36,393 nt of DNA from JBLHKW01 sp047618565 (GCA_047618565.1 JBLHKW010000035.1:1-36393), one strand, 5' to 3'; shown: positions 7,802 to 15,987, counted from the first letter of the stretch. Numbers and translations are program-made. The notes: a model not told the origin generated them from the letters alone.

Positions 7802-7829
7802 CGCCGGCTGATATGACGCTGGCTGATAT
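7802..7829. repeat. Two direct repeats, 15-bp period
   Basis: Segments 7802-7814 and 7817-7829 match at 12 of 13 positions, with the core GGCTGATAT identical in both. They lie between the divergent starts at 7717 and 7950, upstream of the two palindromes. Possible regulator binding sites. Confidence 0.5.
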
Positions 7830-7853
7830 ATGGAGGGAGAGCACAAGTTTCTT

Positions 7854-7870
7854 CTCTCGATATCCGAGAG
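7854..7870. promoter_or_regulatory. Candidate operator 1 (17-bp palindrome)
   Basis: CTCTCG-ATATC-CGAGAG: 6-bp perfect inverted arms with a 5-bp spacer. The same architecture, with arms differing at one base pair, recurs at 7881-7897. Such paired palindromes in a divergent promoter region usually bind a dimeric helix-turn-helix repressor. Confidence 0.55.
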
Positions 7871-7880
7871 CGTACGTATC

Positions 7881-7897
7881 CTCTCACGCGCTGAGAG
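7881..7897. promoter_or_regulatory. Candidate operator 2 (17-bp palindrome)
   Basis: CTCTCA-CGCGC-TGAGAG: the second copy of the CTCTCR-N5-YGAGAG pattern, 27 bp centre-to-centre from the first and 53 bp before the ATG at 7950. The compensating change (G:C in copy 1, A:T in copy 2 at the inner arm position) keeps both copies perfectly palindromic. Confidence 0.55.
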
Positions 7898-7949
7898 CCG
7901 TCACGGGGCGTCTCGAGCACCGGCACCCCAGTATTCTCGATAGAACGTC

Positions 7950-9782
7950 ATGAAACTCCTTTCAGTCCTACCGCTGCTTCTCACCCTACCCGCCCTGGCT
8001 GTTCAGGACTCCGGCACGCCGGCCGCTGAGGCTCCCCAGGAGACCTCCGAATTCGGCGAACCGGTGATCGTCAACGGGCGCCGGATCACGGACCGCGCGA
8101 TCAAGCGCTTCCTGATCTACGGCGTCGGCAACACCGTCCTGGAGACGGACCGCCTCGCGATCCTGATCGACCAGGAGATGAAGCACCGTGCGCGGGTACT
8201 GGAAGGCGAGTACCTGGCCGAGATGTTCCCGGGCAAGGACGCCGCCGCCCTGAGCGAGGCGGAACATGGACAGATCGCAACGCGTATCGAGGAGGCGCTG
8301 GCCAAGTATCAGCTCGACGAGGACTACGTCACGTGGGTCCGCGAAGAGGAGATCTCGAGCTTCACCGAGCGCTACCCGACCCTGGACCTGCCGACCGAGG
8401 TGCGCCGCGGCTACGACTCCTACGATCTTTATCAGCTGCAGGTGCGCCTGACCCTGGCGTTCGACACCTGTTTCTTTCCCGGCGACCCGGATGACTGGCC
8501 TCCGCTCACCAAGGAAGCCGTCTACTCTGGCTCCACCGAGGTGGACCTGGTCCAGGACATGAAGGAGAGCTGGGATCGTCGAGTGAGACAGGCCGAGGAC
8601 CTCGGCAACAAGTTCGTGCGCCGCGAGGACGAACTGTTCTTCGGGATGTTGCGCGATTTCGTGATCTCGATGCTCGGATCGGCGATCTACTCCGAGACGG
8701 CCGTGGACGGTCTCGACGAGGAGTTCGTTCTCTCGATGGACGGCGACGGCTGGAGCGTCAAGCTCGAGACCGACGAGCTTTACAAGCGTGTCGCGCCGCA
8801 CGTCAGCGAGCAGGACATGCGCATCGCCAAGCGATGGCTGGCCACGATGGCGGCGGCCGAGGATCGGCTCGAGAAAGAGGGTTACCTCGTGTCGCTCGAG
8901 GAACACTACGCGCACCTCGAGAAGACCGCGGCCGAGCTCGAGAACTCCATGTTCACGATGGACTTCCTGGCCGTCACCGGCCACGGGTTCCCGTCGACCC
9001 AGGCGTTCAAGAACCATCTACGCGCCTTCGAGTCCTATCACCATCTGGTCACGGCGACCCTGCTGGCGCCTTCGGGCGACGAGGTGCCGCCCGTCTTGAT
9101 CGAATACCTGCCCCTCGCGAACAAGGTGCTCGGTATCGCCGCCGCCGATGCGGAAGTGCTGCTCGTCGGCGCCTTCGACCAGCCCACGTTCCAGTGGAAA
9201 GAGAACGGCTGGGAGTGGGCCAAGCAGGAGTCGGATCGCCTGAACGGGCTGATCAATGATCACCTGGACAAGCTCGATGCCGCCATCGAGGGGCGCCGCA
9301 CTGCGAGCGAGAACGGCGAGAACTACGAGCCCGAAGGCGGCGTGGAGCCGATCGCCTTCGAGCAGTTCTGGGCCGAGCTTCTGGACCTGCACAGCGGCTT
9401 CTGGGATCCGCCGATGCCCACGGGGGGCAAGATGCCCGCCATGGAAGGTCTGCAGCAGAAGGGCCGCTTCGGGAAGCAGCCGCGCAATGACCTGGATCGA
9501 TCGGTCGGCGGGAGTTCCTTCTACAAGGCGCTGACCGGGAGCTCGATCGCTGACCGGGTGTTCCACGACATGGAGGTCGGTGACGTGGGCGGTCCGTTCC
9601 GTGGCCCGCAGGGCTACTACATCGTCTACCTCCGGTCCCGCACCGGGGCGACCAACCCGATCGGCTACACATCGAAGCGGCACCTCAGCTTGCTCGAGGA
9701 GGAGTACGTGCGGCAGACCTTCGCAGAGTACGTCCAGGAGGCCCTCCGCAACGCTGATGTCTCCGGCGTCGAAGACGTCTGA
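7950..9782 (+). CDS. Secreted PpiC/SurA-like peptidyl-prolyl isomerase-type chaperone
   Basis: This 610-residue protein has a clean Sec signal peptide (MKLLSVLPLLLTLPALAVQD). The mature N-terminus GEPVIVNGRRITDRAIKRFL resembles the SurA/PpiC N-domain. The C-terminal part MEVGDVGGPFRGPQGYYIVY resembles the end of a parvulin domain ('vG..s.p..t..GyhI'). The middle (~200-480) is a long, acidic, mostly helical region with a parvulin-like stretch that looks degenerate. It would act in the periplasm on folding or transport of exported proteins. It is divergent from an operon of envelope proteins, one of which also carries a PpiC-like N-terminal pattern, which suggests a shared role. The ATG at 7950 is preceded by TATTCT at 7932-7937, close enough to give a very short leader. 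Catalytic isomerase activity is uncertain. Confidence 0.7.
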   Translation: MKLLSVLPLLLTLPALAVQDSGTPAAEAPQETSEFGEPVIVNGRRITDRAIKRFLIYGVGNTVLETDRLAILIDQEMKHRARVLEGEYLAEMFPGKDAAALSEAEHGQIATRIEEALAKYQLDEDYVTWVREEEISSFTERYPTLDLPTEVRRGYDSYDLYQLQVRLTLAFDTCFFPGDPDDWPPLTKEAVYSGSTEVDLVQDMKESWDRRVRQAEDLGNKFVRREDELFFGMLRDFVISMLGSAIYSETAVDGLDEEFVLSMDGDGWSVKLETDELYKRVAPHVSEQDMRIAKRWLATMAAAEDRLEKEGYLVSLEEHYAHLEKTAAELENSMFTMDFLAVTGHGFPSTQAFKNHLRAFESYHHLVTATLLAPSGDEVPPVLIEYLPLANKVLGIAAADAEVLLVGAFDQPTFQWKENGWEWAKQESDRLNGLINDHLDKLDAAIEGRRTASENGENYEPEGGVEPIAFEQFWAELLDLHSGFWDPPMPTGGKMPAMEGLQQKGRFGKQPRNDLDRSVGGSSFYKALTGSSIADRVFHDMEVGDVGGPFRGPQGYYIVYLRSRTGATNPIGYTSKRHLSLLEEEYVRQTFAEYVQEALRNADVSGVEDV

Positions 9783-9834
9783 TCGACTTCCGGGAGGCTG
9801 TGCTCGCCGGCAGCACCGGAGCGCGGCCTGAACG

Positions 9835-9876
9835 GAGAGCCCCGTGTGCCATGATTCCATGGCACACGGGGCTCTC
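9835..9876 (+). terminator. Very strong terminator hairpin
   Basis: A 19-bp perfect stem (9835-9853 with 9858-9876) and the tetraloop ATTC lie 52 bp after the stop codon at 9782. The downstream bases TTCATG give only a weak T tract on the plus strand, but stem strength and position between two genes support a terminator. Confidence 0.7.
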
Positions 9877-9902
9877 TTCATGTCGTTGCCCCGGGCGCGT
9901 GC

Positions 9903-9930
9903 TTGACCCGGGCACGCCGGCTCGTAGGCT
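9903..9930 (+). promoter_or_regulatory. Sigma-70-like promoter of the ABC exporter gene
   Basis: TTGACC (9903-9908), a 16-bp spacer and TAGGCT (9925-9930). It lies just after the strong hairpin and 12 nt before the GTG at 9943, predicting a leader of only a few nucleotides. Confidence 0.55.
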
Positions 9931-9942
9931 TCCCCGATCCAC

Positions 9943-11886
9943 GTGGCGCCGCCGAACCCCGGCGCCCGATCTCCCTTGAAGCAGCATCCCCCCGGACTGG
10001 TCGCGCTCCTCAAGCCGCACGCGAAGCCCTTCGTTGGCGTGCTGGCGCTGGTGCTGGCATTAGGGACCCTGTCCGCGGGTCTGCAGCAGGGCGTCATCCT
10101 GCTGATATCACCCGTGTGGAAGATCATCTTCCCCAATGAGGTGGTGGCTCCGCCCGAGGCCGATTCAGCTGCGCCGGTAGAGCCCGGCATGCTGACCGAG
10201 ATCTCAAGCACGCTCGATGGCATGCGCGAGGACTTCGTCGAGCTGGTCCTGGGTATCGACGGCGCGGTTGCTGTGGATGAGCGCATGGCCCTGCTGGGGC
10301 GGCTCGCGATCATCATCTCGATCATCGCTGCCATCGCTGCTGCCGCGCAGTTCTTCTTCAACGTGCTCTCGCGCTGGGCGGCCTTGCGCATGATCGTCAG
10401 CCTGCGCCTGAGCATTGCGCGACACCTGATGGGGCTCTCGCTCCGGTACCACGGGAAACGCCATTTCGGCGATCTACTCAGCCGCGTCAGCGCCGACGTG
10501 GGCACGACCCTCAACGTGGTCAACACGGCCCTGCGCGATCTGGTCCAGGAGCCCTTGCTCGCCATGTGGGCCCTGGCGGGCGCAGCCTTCATCCTGCCCC
10601 AGGCGACCTTCATCGTGCTGTTCGCGTTGCCGCTGCTCGTGTTCCCGATCCGGAGCATGATGAAGCGCGTGCGCAAGGGCAGTCACAAGTCCTTGACCCA
10701 GCTCGGCGCATCCGTCCAGGCCCTGTCTCAGATGTTCCAGGGCGTGCGCACGGTCAAGGCCTACCGGGCCGAGGATCGCGAGGTCGAGCGCTACAAGCAG
10801 ATCAACGAGCGTTACATCGATTCCACGATGATGATGGTGCGTGCCACGGCGCTCTCGCGCGCCTGGACGATCCTGTACACGCACGTGGGTCTGGGTCTGC
10901 TCGTGATGTTCATCGGCTGGCTGTCGATCCACGGCGGGCTCTCCAACGGCGGCAACATCCTCGTCTTCTTCCTGTTGATCTCGCGCGTCTACTCGAGCAT
11001 CAAGTCCGCCACCCGCAGCTGGTCGGCGATCGAGGAGGCGCGTGGGGCGGCCGCGCGCCTGGGCGAGCTGCTGGCCGAGACGCCCGACGTCGTGGAGCGC
11101 CCGGACGCCAGAGCGCTCGACGGGTTGGGGGACGGGATTCGCCTCGAGAACGTCTCGCTCGCCTATCCCGATGGGGATGGCAAGGCGCTGCACGGTATCG
11201 ACCTGCACGTCCGGGCCGGTGAGACGCTCGCGCTGGTCGGCCCCTCGGGGTCCGGCAAGAGCACCCTGGTGGACCTCGTGGCTCGCTTTCTGGATCCGAG
11301 CGAAGGACGCATCACGGTCGGCGGAACGGATCTGCGCGATGTCACGATGGACTCGTGGTCGGAACAGTACGCGGTCGTGACCCAGGAGCCGTTCCTGTTC
11401 CATACCTCGATCGAGGAGAACATCCGCTACGGCAAGGCGGGTGCGAGTGAGGACGAGGTGCGCGCAGCGGCGAGCGCGGCGAATATCCAGGACTTCGTCG
11501 AGGGATTGCCCGAGGGCTATGCGACCAATGTCGCGGATGCGGGCACGCGTCTCTCGGGTGGACAGCGACAGCGCATCACGATCGCGCGTGCGGTCCTGCG
11601 CGGCGCGCCGTTGATCCTGCTGGACGAGGCCACCAGCGCGCTCGACACCGAGTCCGAAGCGATCGTCCAGGCCGCCCTGCAGAACATGCTCGTCGGACAC
11701 ACGGCCATCGTGATCGCCCACAGGCTGTCGACCATCCGTGATGCGGACCGCATCGCCGTGCTGGATGAGGGCCGACTGGTGGAGCTCGGGAGCCACGATG
11801 ACCTCCTGGCGCAGGATGGCCTCTACGCGCGCCTGCACGCGGCCCAGTTTGCCCAGAGCGCGCCACCTGGCGGCAGCCCGGCCTGA
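9943..11886 (+). CDS. MsbA-type ABC exporter (fused permease and ATPase)
   Basis: This 647-residue protein is a full half-transporter: an N-terminal six-helix membrane domain (~30-360) followed by an ATPase domain. The ATPase has Walker A GPSGSGKST (433-441), Q-loop Gln481, the signature LSGGQ (537-541), Walker B LILLDE (557-562) and H-loop His593. It should work as a homodimer in the inner membrane, exporting lipids, lipid-linked sugars or hydrophobic compounds. An acidic ~60-residue insert (~68-115) lies between the first two membrane helices, more than most MsbA proteins carry. The start is GTG at 9943; an in-frame TTG at 9976 is possible. It is a single-gene unit with its own promoter. 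The substrate cannot be read from the sequence. Confidence 0.9.
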   Translation: MAPPNPGARSPLKQHPPGLVALLKPHAKPFVGVLALVLALGTLSAGLQQGVILLISPVWKIIFPNEVVAPPEADSAAPVEPGMLTEISSTLDGMREDFVELVLGIDGAVAVDERMALLGRLAIIISIIAAIAAAAQFFFNVLSRWAALRMIVSLRLSIARHLMGLSLRYHGKRHFGDLLSRVSADVGTTLNVVNTALRDLVQEPLLAMWALAGAAFILPQATFIVLFALPLLVFPIRSMMKRVRKGSHKSLTQLGASVQALSQMFQGVRTVKAYRAEDREVERYKQINERYIDSTMMMVRATALSRAWTILYTHVGLGLLVMFIGWLSIHGGLSNGGNILVFFLLISRVYSSIKSATRSWSAIEEARGAAARLGELLAETPDVVERPDARALDGLGDGIRLENVSLAYPDGDGKALHGIDLHVRAGETLALVGPSGSGKSTLVDLVARFLDPSEGRITVGGTDLRDVTMDSWSEQYAVVTQEPFLFHTSIEENIRYGKAGASEDEVRAAASAANIQDFVEGLPEGYATNVADAGTRLSGGQRQRITIARAVLRGAPLILLDEATSALDTESEAIVQAALQNMLVGHTAIVIAHRLSTIRDADRIAVLDEGRLVELGSHDDLLAQDGLYARLHAAQFAQSAPPGGSPA

Positions 11887-11940
11887 GTCGCACGTCGGGT
11901 GCGAATGGCACTCGGACCCCCCGATCCAGGGCAGCTGGGC

Positions 11941-11946
11941 TATGCT
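11941..11946 (+). promoter_or_regulatory. -10 element TATGCT, predicted leaderless start of sulfatase 1
   Basis: TATGCT ends 6 nt before the ATG at 11953, so transcription should begin at or next to the A of the start codon. No -35 hexamer and no Shine-Dalgarno are visible. The surrounding 15 bases (11936-11950) are identical to those before sulfatase 2. Confidence 0.55.
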
Positions 11947-11952
11947 CGAAGC

Positions 11953-13293
11953 ATGGCGAGCGCTAGATCGGTCCTCGGCAGGTACGCCCTGTCCCTGTTG
12001 TTTTTCGCTTCCGCTCTCGGTCCGGTCGCGGCCCAGGACAACATCCTGTTGATCATCGCGGACGACGTCGGCGTGGACCGCGTGGCGGTCTACGGTGCTC
12101 ATCCGGACCCCGGCCGGACTCCCAATATCGACCTCCTGGCGACCCGTGGCGTGCTCTTTCGCAACGTCTGGTCGAATCCCACGTGTTCGCCCTCGCGCGC
12201 AATGATGCTGACCGGGCGCTATGGCTTCCGCACCGGGATCGGCGAGATCATTCGCGATGGCTCGTCCGTGGACCCGGGCCTGAGTCTGGCCGAGTTCAGC
12301 CTGCCCGAGCTGCTATCCCCGACGTACTCCACGGTGGTCCTGGGCAAGTGGCACCTTGCGAACAACTTCACCCAGGGATCGACCCATCCGCTCGACAGTG
12401 GCTTCGACCACCACGCCGGGTCGCTGTTCAACCTCCGGAATTCGCAGCCCGGCGGGCCTGGTCCGGATGGCGTCTACTACGACTGGGACAAGAGCGTCGA
12501 CGGGGTCGTCCGGCCCGAGACGACCTACGCGACCACGGACACGGTCGACGACACGTTGCGCGCCATGTGCAGCCTGCCCGAGCCCTGGTTCATCTGGCTG
12601 GCCTTCAACGCGCCGCACCCGCCCTTCCACAAGCCGCCCGCGCACCTGCACTCGTTCGACCTGCCGCTGCCCCCGGACGACAGCCGCGTGGAACACATGA
12701 AGGCCATGACCGAGGCCATGGATACGGAGATAGGGCGTCTTCTGGCGCACGTCGACTACTCGGAGACCGCAATCCTGTTCCTGGGTGACAACGGGACCGC
12801 GGGTGGGGCCACGTCGGCTCCGAATGACCCCGCGCACGCCAAGAGCACCCTGTATCAGGGTGGTGTGCACGTGCCATTGATCATCGCGGGTGCGCAGGTG
12901 GCCCGGCCCGGGACAGAGTGCTCCGCGCTCGTGGACCTGACCGACATCTACGCGACCGTTAGCGACCTCGCTGGCTACGGTGGACAGGCCCGTGACGGTG
13001 TGAGCGTGCTGCCCTATCTGAGCGACCCGGAGCGGCCTTCGATCCGGGACTTTGCCTACGCCGAGCTGTTCGCGCCGAATGGCGCCTATCCCCACGACAG
13101 CTTCGAACGAACGATCCGCGACGAGCGCTACAAGCTGATTGACCGCCGCTTGCTGCACGAGCGCGAGTTCTATGACCTCCTCCAGGATCCACTGGAGACC
13201 GACGACCTGCTGCGGGCCGGGCTGTCCCCCGGGCAGGCCGCTGCCCTGCGGGCTCTCGAGCTGAAGCTCACGCGGCTCTGGAATACACGCTGA
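11953..13293 (+). CDS. Secreted sulfatase, formylglycine type (tandem copy 1)
   Basis: The ATG at 11953 gives a Sec signal peptide (…LSLLFFASALGPVAAQ) and 446 residues, exactly the length of the next gene. The family's active-site elements are present. These are metal-binding Asp37-Asp38 (IIADDVG), the C-x-P-x-R motif with Cys78 and Arg82 (TCSPSR), the GKWHL segment (131-135), FLGDNGT, and the late LYQGGVHVPLI. Cys78 would be converted to formylglycine by a sulfatase-modifying enzyme not encoded in this window. It should hydrolyse sulfate esters, probably of sulfated polysaccharides, in the periplasm or outside the cell. The C-terminus (EREFYDLLQDPLE) is the usual end of the fold. It is followed by a close paralogue, and its promoter sequence is shared too. 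Confidence 0.93.
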   Translation: MASARSVLGRYALSLLFFASALGPVAAQDNILLIIADDVGVDRVAVYGAHPDPGRTPNIDLLATRGVLFRNVWSNPTCSPSRAMMLTGRYGFRTGIGEIIRDGSSVDPGLSLAEFSLPELLSPTYSTVVLGKWHLANNFTQGSTHPLDSGFDHHAGSLFNLRNSQPGGPGPDGVYYDWDKSVDGVVRPETTYATTDTVDDTLRAMCSLPEPWFIWLAFNAPHPPFHKPPAHLHSFDLPLPPDDSRVEHMKAMTEAMDTEIGRLLAHVDYSETAILFLGDNGTAGGATSAPNDPAHAKSTLYQGGVHVPLIIAGAQVARPGTECSALVDLTDIYATVSDLAGYGGQARDGVSVLPYLSDPERPSIRDFAYAELFAPNGAYPHDSFERTIRDERYKLIDRRLLHEREFYDLLQDPLETDDLLRAGLSPGQAAALRALELKLTRLWNTR

Positions 13294-13388
13294 GGCGCGT
13301 GCGGGTACCGTTGGGGGGGGCGTGTAGCTCGCCCACCTACCGATCCAGGGCGGTGAGCATTGGGCGGCCCGATTTCGCCCACGTGGGC

Positions 13389-13394
13389 TATGCT
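13389..13394 (+). promoter_or_regulatory. -10 element TATGCT, predicted leaderless start of sulfatase 2
   Basis: TATGCT ends 7 nt before the ATG at 13402. The 15-bp block TGGGCTATGCTCGAA (13384-13398) is identical to the one before sulfatase 1. The upstream block GATCCAGGGC (13342-13351) is shared as well, but here ~32 bp separate the two blocks instead of 3 bp. Confidence 0.55.
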
Positions 13395-13401
13395 CGAAAG
13401 G

Positions 13402-14742
13402 ATGCAGATCGGGAAATCCAAGCTGAGCGGGCAGCTCCTGTGCCTCCTGGCGCTGGCCTTCGTCGGCGTGCCCGCTGCGGCGCAGGGAAACGTGTTGATG
13501 ATCATCGCCGATGATCTCGGCGTCGACCGCGTCGGGGTCTACGATGCCCATCCGGATCCCGGACGCACACCGAATATCGACCTGCTGGCTTCCCGTGGAG
13601 TCCTGTTCCGCAACGCGTGGTCGAACCCCACCTGCTCTCCGACGCGTGCCACGCTGCTGACCGGGCGGTACGGCTTTCGCACGGGCGTTGGCGCGATCAT
13701 TCGCGATACCACGATCGACGATCCCGGCCTGGCTCTGGCCGAGCTCACGCTGCCCGAGCTGCTGCAGCCGACGCACTCGACGGCCGCGCTCGGCAAGTGG
13801 CATCTCGCCAACGGTTTCACCCAGGGCTCGACTCACCCTCAGGACAGCGGCTTCGATTACCACGCGGGATCCATCTTCAACCTAAGGAACAGCCAACCGG
13901 GCGGGCCGGGACCGAGCGGCCTGTACTACGACTGGGACAAGAGCGTGAACGGCGTCGTTCAGCGCGAGACGACCTACGCGACGACGGACACGGTTGACGA
14001 TGCGCTGCGCGCCATGCAGGCATTGCCCGAGCCGTGGTTCATCTGGGTGGCCTTCAATGCGCCGCATACACCCTTCCACAAGCCGCCCGGTCACCTGCAC
14101 ACGTACAGCCTGCCGAACACGCCCGCGGTCACGCCGGTGGTCCACATGAAGGCCATGGCCGAGGCGATGGATACGGAGATGGGGCGCTTGCTGGAGGATG
14201 TGGATTACAGCGAGACGACGATCATCTTCCTCGGCGACAACGGAACGGCGAGCGACGCGACCTCGGCTCCGAACGATTCCGAACGCGCCAAGGCCACGCT
14301 CTATCAGGGTGGAGTCCACATCCCCTTGATCGTCGCCGGGGCGCGCGTCACGCGGCCCGGAAGTGAATGCTCCGGCCTCGTGAACCTGACCGACATGTAC
14401 GCGACAGTCAGTGATCTCGCGGGCTACGGCGGCCGCGCGCGGGACGGTGTCAGCGTCGTGCCCTACCTGAGCGACCCGCATCAGCCGTCCCTGCGGGATT
14501 TCGTCTACGCGGAGCGTTTCGCTCCCAACGGAGGCTACCCCTACGAGCGCTTCGGGCGCGCTATCCGCGGCGAGCGCTACAAGCTGATCGATCGCCGCTT
14601 GCTGCACGAGCGCGAGTTCTACGACCTGCTCCAGGACCCGCTGGAGCTGACCGATCTGCTGCAGGGCAGCCTCAATACGGACCAGCGCGTGGCGCTGCGA
14701 GATCTGGAGCAGAAACTGACCCGGCTCTGGAATACGCGCTGA
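13402..14742 (+). CDS. Secreted sulfatase, formylglycine type (tandem copy 2)
   Basis: This 446-residue protein has the same length, motif positions and overall sequence as the preceding gene. It has a Sec signal peptide ending near PAAAQ, Asp37-Asp38, Cys78 and Arg82 in TCSPTR, a GKWHL segment, FLGDNGT and LYQGGVHIPLI. The ATG at 13390 is in frame, but 13402 gives equal length to copy 1 and matching motif numbering. Differences cluster in a few loops: around 101-108 (after the CxPxR helix), the HLHTYSLPNTPAVTP loop (near 235-250) and the C-terminus. This suggests related but distinct sulfated substrates. Each copy has its own predicted -10 element, so they may be regulated separately. Confidence 0.93.
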   Translation: MQIGKSKLSGQLLCLLALAFVGVPAAAQGNVLMIIADDLGVDRVGVYDAHPDPGRTPNIDLLASRGVLFRNAWSNPTCSPTRATLLTGRYGFRTGVGAIIRDTTIDDPGLALAELTLPELLQPTHSTAALGKWHLANGFTQGSTHPQDSGFDYHAGSIFNLRNSQPGGPGPSGLYYDWDKSVNGVVQRETTYATTDTVDDALRAMQALPEPWFIWVAFNAPHTPFHKPPGHLHTYSLPNTPAVTPVVHMKAMAEAMDTEMGRLLEDVDYSETTIIFLGDNGTASDATSAPNDSERAKATLYQGGVHIPLIVAGARVTRPGSECSGLVNLTDMYATVSDLAGYGGRARDGVSVVPYLSDPHQPSLRDFVYAERFAPNGGYPYERFGRAIRGERYKLIDRRLLHEREFYDLLQDPLELTDLLQGSLNTDQRVALRDLEQKLTRLWNTR

Positions 14743-14778
14743 GGTTCCAGCACGGGCCGGAACGGTCGGCGGCGTAGT

Positions 14779-15261
14779 TCAGGCGCGCGTTTCGATCAGC
14801 GCGACGGCCTGCACGGCGACTCCCGTGCCGCCCGCCAGGGCACCGAGTCCCTCGAGCGTCTTGCCCTTGAGGTTGACGCGCTCGGCGTCGATGTCGAGCC
14901 TGTCGGCGATGGCTGCACGCATGGCCGCGCGGTGGGGCGCGATGCGCGGACCTTCGGTGGCGATCACCACATCGAGGTTGCCGACCTCGAAGCCGCGTGC
15001 GCGTACCAGTCCATGGGCGTGTTCGAGTAGCGTGCCACTGTCCGCCCCGCGCCAACGCTCGTCCGTGTCCGGGAAGAGCGTGCCGAGGTCGTCGAGGCCA
15101 GCTGCGCCGAGCAGGGCATCCGTGATGGCGTGCAGCACCGCATCACCGTCCGAATGACCCAGCGGGCCCGTGGGGTGCGGGATTTCGACACCACCGAGGA
15201 TGCAGGGGCGCCCCTCGACCAAGCGGTGCAGGTCGAAGCCGATTCCGACGCGCACGCTCAC
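14779..15261 (-). CDS. ispF: 2-C-methyl-D-erythritol 2,4-cyclodiphosphate synthase
   Basis: IspF converts CDP-methylerythritol 2-phosphate to methylerythritol cyclodiphosphate in the non-mevalonate isoprenoid pathway, as a cytoplasmic homotrimer. The 160-residue product is of usual length. It carries GIGFDLHRL (zinc ligands Asp and His near residues 9-11), GHSDGDAVLHAITDALLGA, FPDTDERWRGADS and the C-terminal NLKGKTLEGLGALAGGTGVAV. The start is GTG at 15261, overlapping the ispD stop in a GTGA arrangement (4 bp), which indicates coupled translation after ispD. It converges with the sulfatase 2 gene across only 36 bp. Confidence 0.97.
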   Translation of the reverse strand: MSVRVGIGFDLHRLVEGRPCILGGVEIPHPTGPLGHSDGDAVLHAITDALLGAAGLDDLGTLFPDTDERWRGADSGTLLEHAHGLVRARGFEVGNLDVVIATEGPRIAPHRAAMRAAIADRLDIDAERVNLKGKTLEGLGALAGGTGVAVQAVALIETRA

Positions 15262-15980
15262 GACGACACCTCGCGCAGTCCGAGCAATGCTTCAGCCAGG
15301 GCCAGGTCGCCGGGTACCGTCACCTTGAGGTTCTCCGAGCTGCTCTCGACCAGCGTCACCGGTCCCGCGTAGCGCTCGTAGAGTGCCGCGTCGTCCGTGG
15401 CTCCCTGGCTCATCAGCAGGGCCTCATCGAGCACACGTGCGAAGCGCTCGCGCTGGAAGGCCTGCGGCGTCTGGGCAGCCCACAGGCGCGAGCGGTCGAG
15501 GGTCGATACGGAGCGTCCATCCGCGCACATCTTGATCGTGTCCCGCACGGGCATGGCGAGCAGTGCGCCGCCGTGTTCCCGGGCGCAGGCGGCGACCGCA
15601 TCGACCTGGTCCGGGCGCACGAGTGGCCGCGCGACGTCGTGCACGAGGACGACCTCGTTTTGCGCGCTGGTTTCTGCGAACCCGAGGCGCACCGAATCCG
15701 TGCGCTGCGCGCCGCCTGCGATGCAGCGTGCATCGATCTGTCCAGCGGCTTCCAGCACGGCCTGGATCGCCTCCAGGTCGTCGGCGTGGCCGACCAGGAC
15801 GATCTGGTGGACGCTGGCGGCGGCTGCGAAGGTGGCGATGGCGTGCTCGATCAGCGTGCGGCCAGCCAGCTTCAGGAATGGTTTGCGCTCTCCTGCGCGG
15901 CCCAGGCCCATACGGGTCGAGCTACCGGCGGCCAGCAGCACGGCGGAGGCGTAGGCGTCAGTCGATGTGTCCGGGGGCAT
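15258..15980 (-). CDS. ispD: 2-C-methyl-D-erythritol 4-phosphate cytidylyltransferase
   Basis: IspD adds CMP to methylerythritol 4-phosphate, two steps before IspF in the same pathway. The 240-residue product starts at the ATG at 15980 (MPPDTSTDAYAS); an upstream in-frame ATG at 16010 is less likely because it precedes the predicted -10 element. Family hallmarks are VLLAAGSSTRMG (CTP-binding loop), KPFLKLAGRTLIEH, VLVHDVARPLV, TIKM and LWAAQTPQAFQ, with SENLKVTVPGDLALAEALL at the end. It is directly coupled to ispF (4-bp overlap). The two form the whole operon, and ruvC is divergent. Confidence 0.96.
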   Translation of the reverse strand: MPPDTSTDAYASAVLLAAGSSTRMGLGRAGERKPFLKLAGRTLIEHAIATFAAAASVHQIVLVGHADDLEAIQAVLEAAGQIDARCIAGGAQRTDSVRLGFAETSAQNEVVLVHDVARPLVRPDQVDAVAACAREHGGALLAMPVRDTIKMCADGRSVSTLDRSRLWAAQTPQAFQRERFARVLDEALLMSQGATDDAALYERYAGPVTLVESSSENLKVTVPGDLALAEALLGLREVSS

Positions 15981-15987
15981 GCGGGAC

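Noticed and set aside
13313..13320. Run of eight G between the sulfatase genes as a frameshift or regulatory tract
   Set aside because: It lies in the gap between the genes, not in a coding frame, and no other G runs are close enough for a quadruplex.
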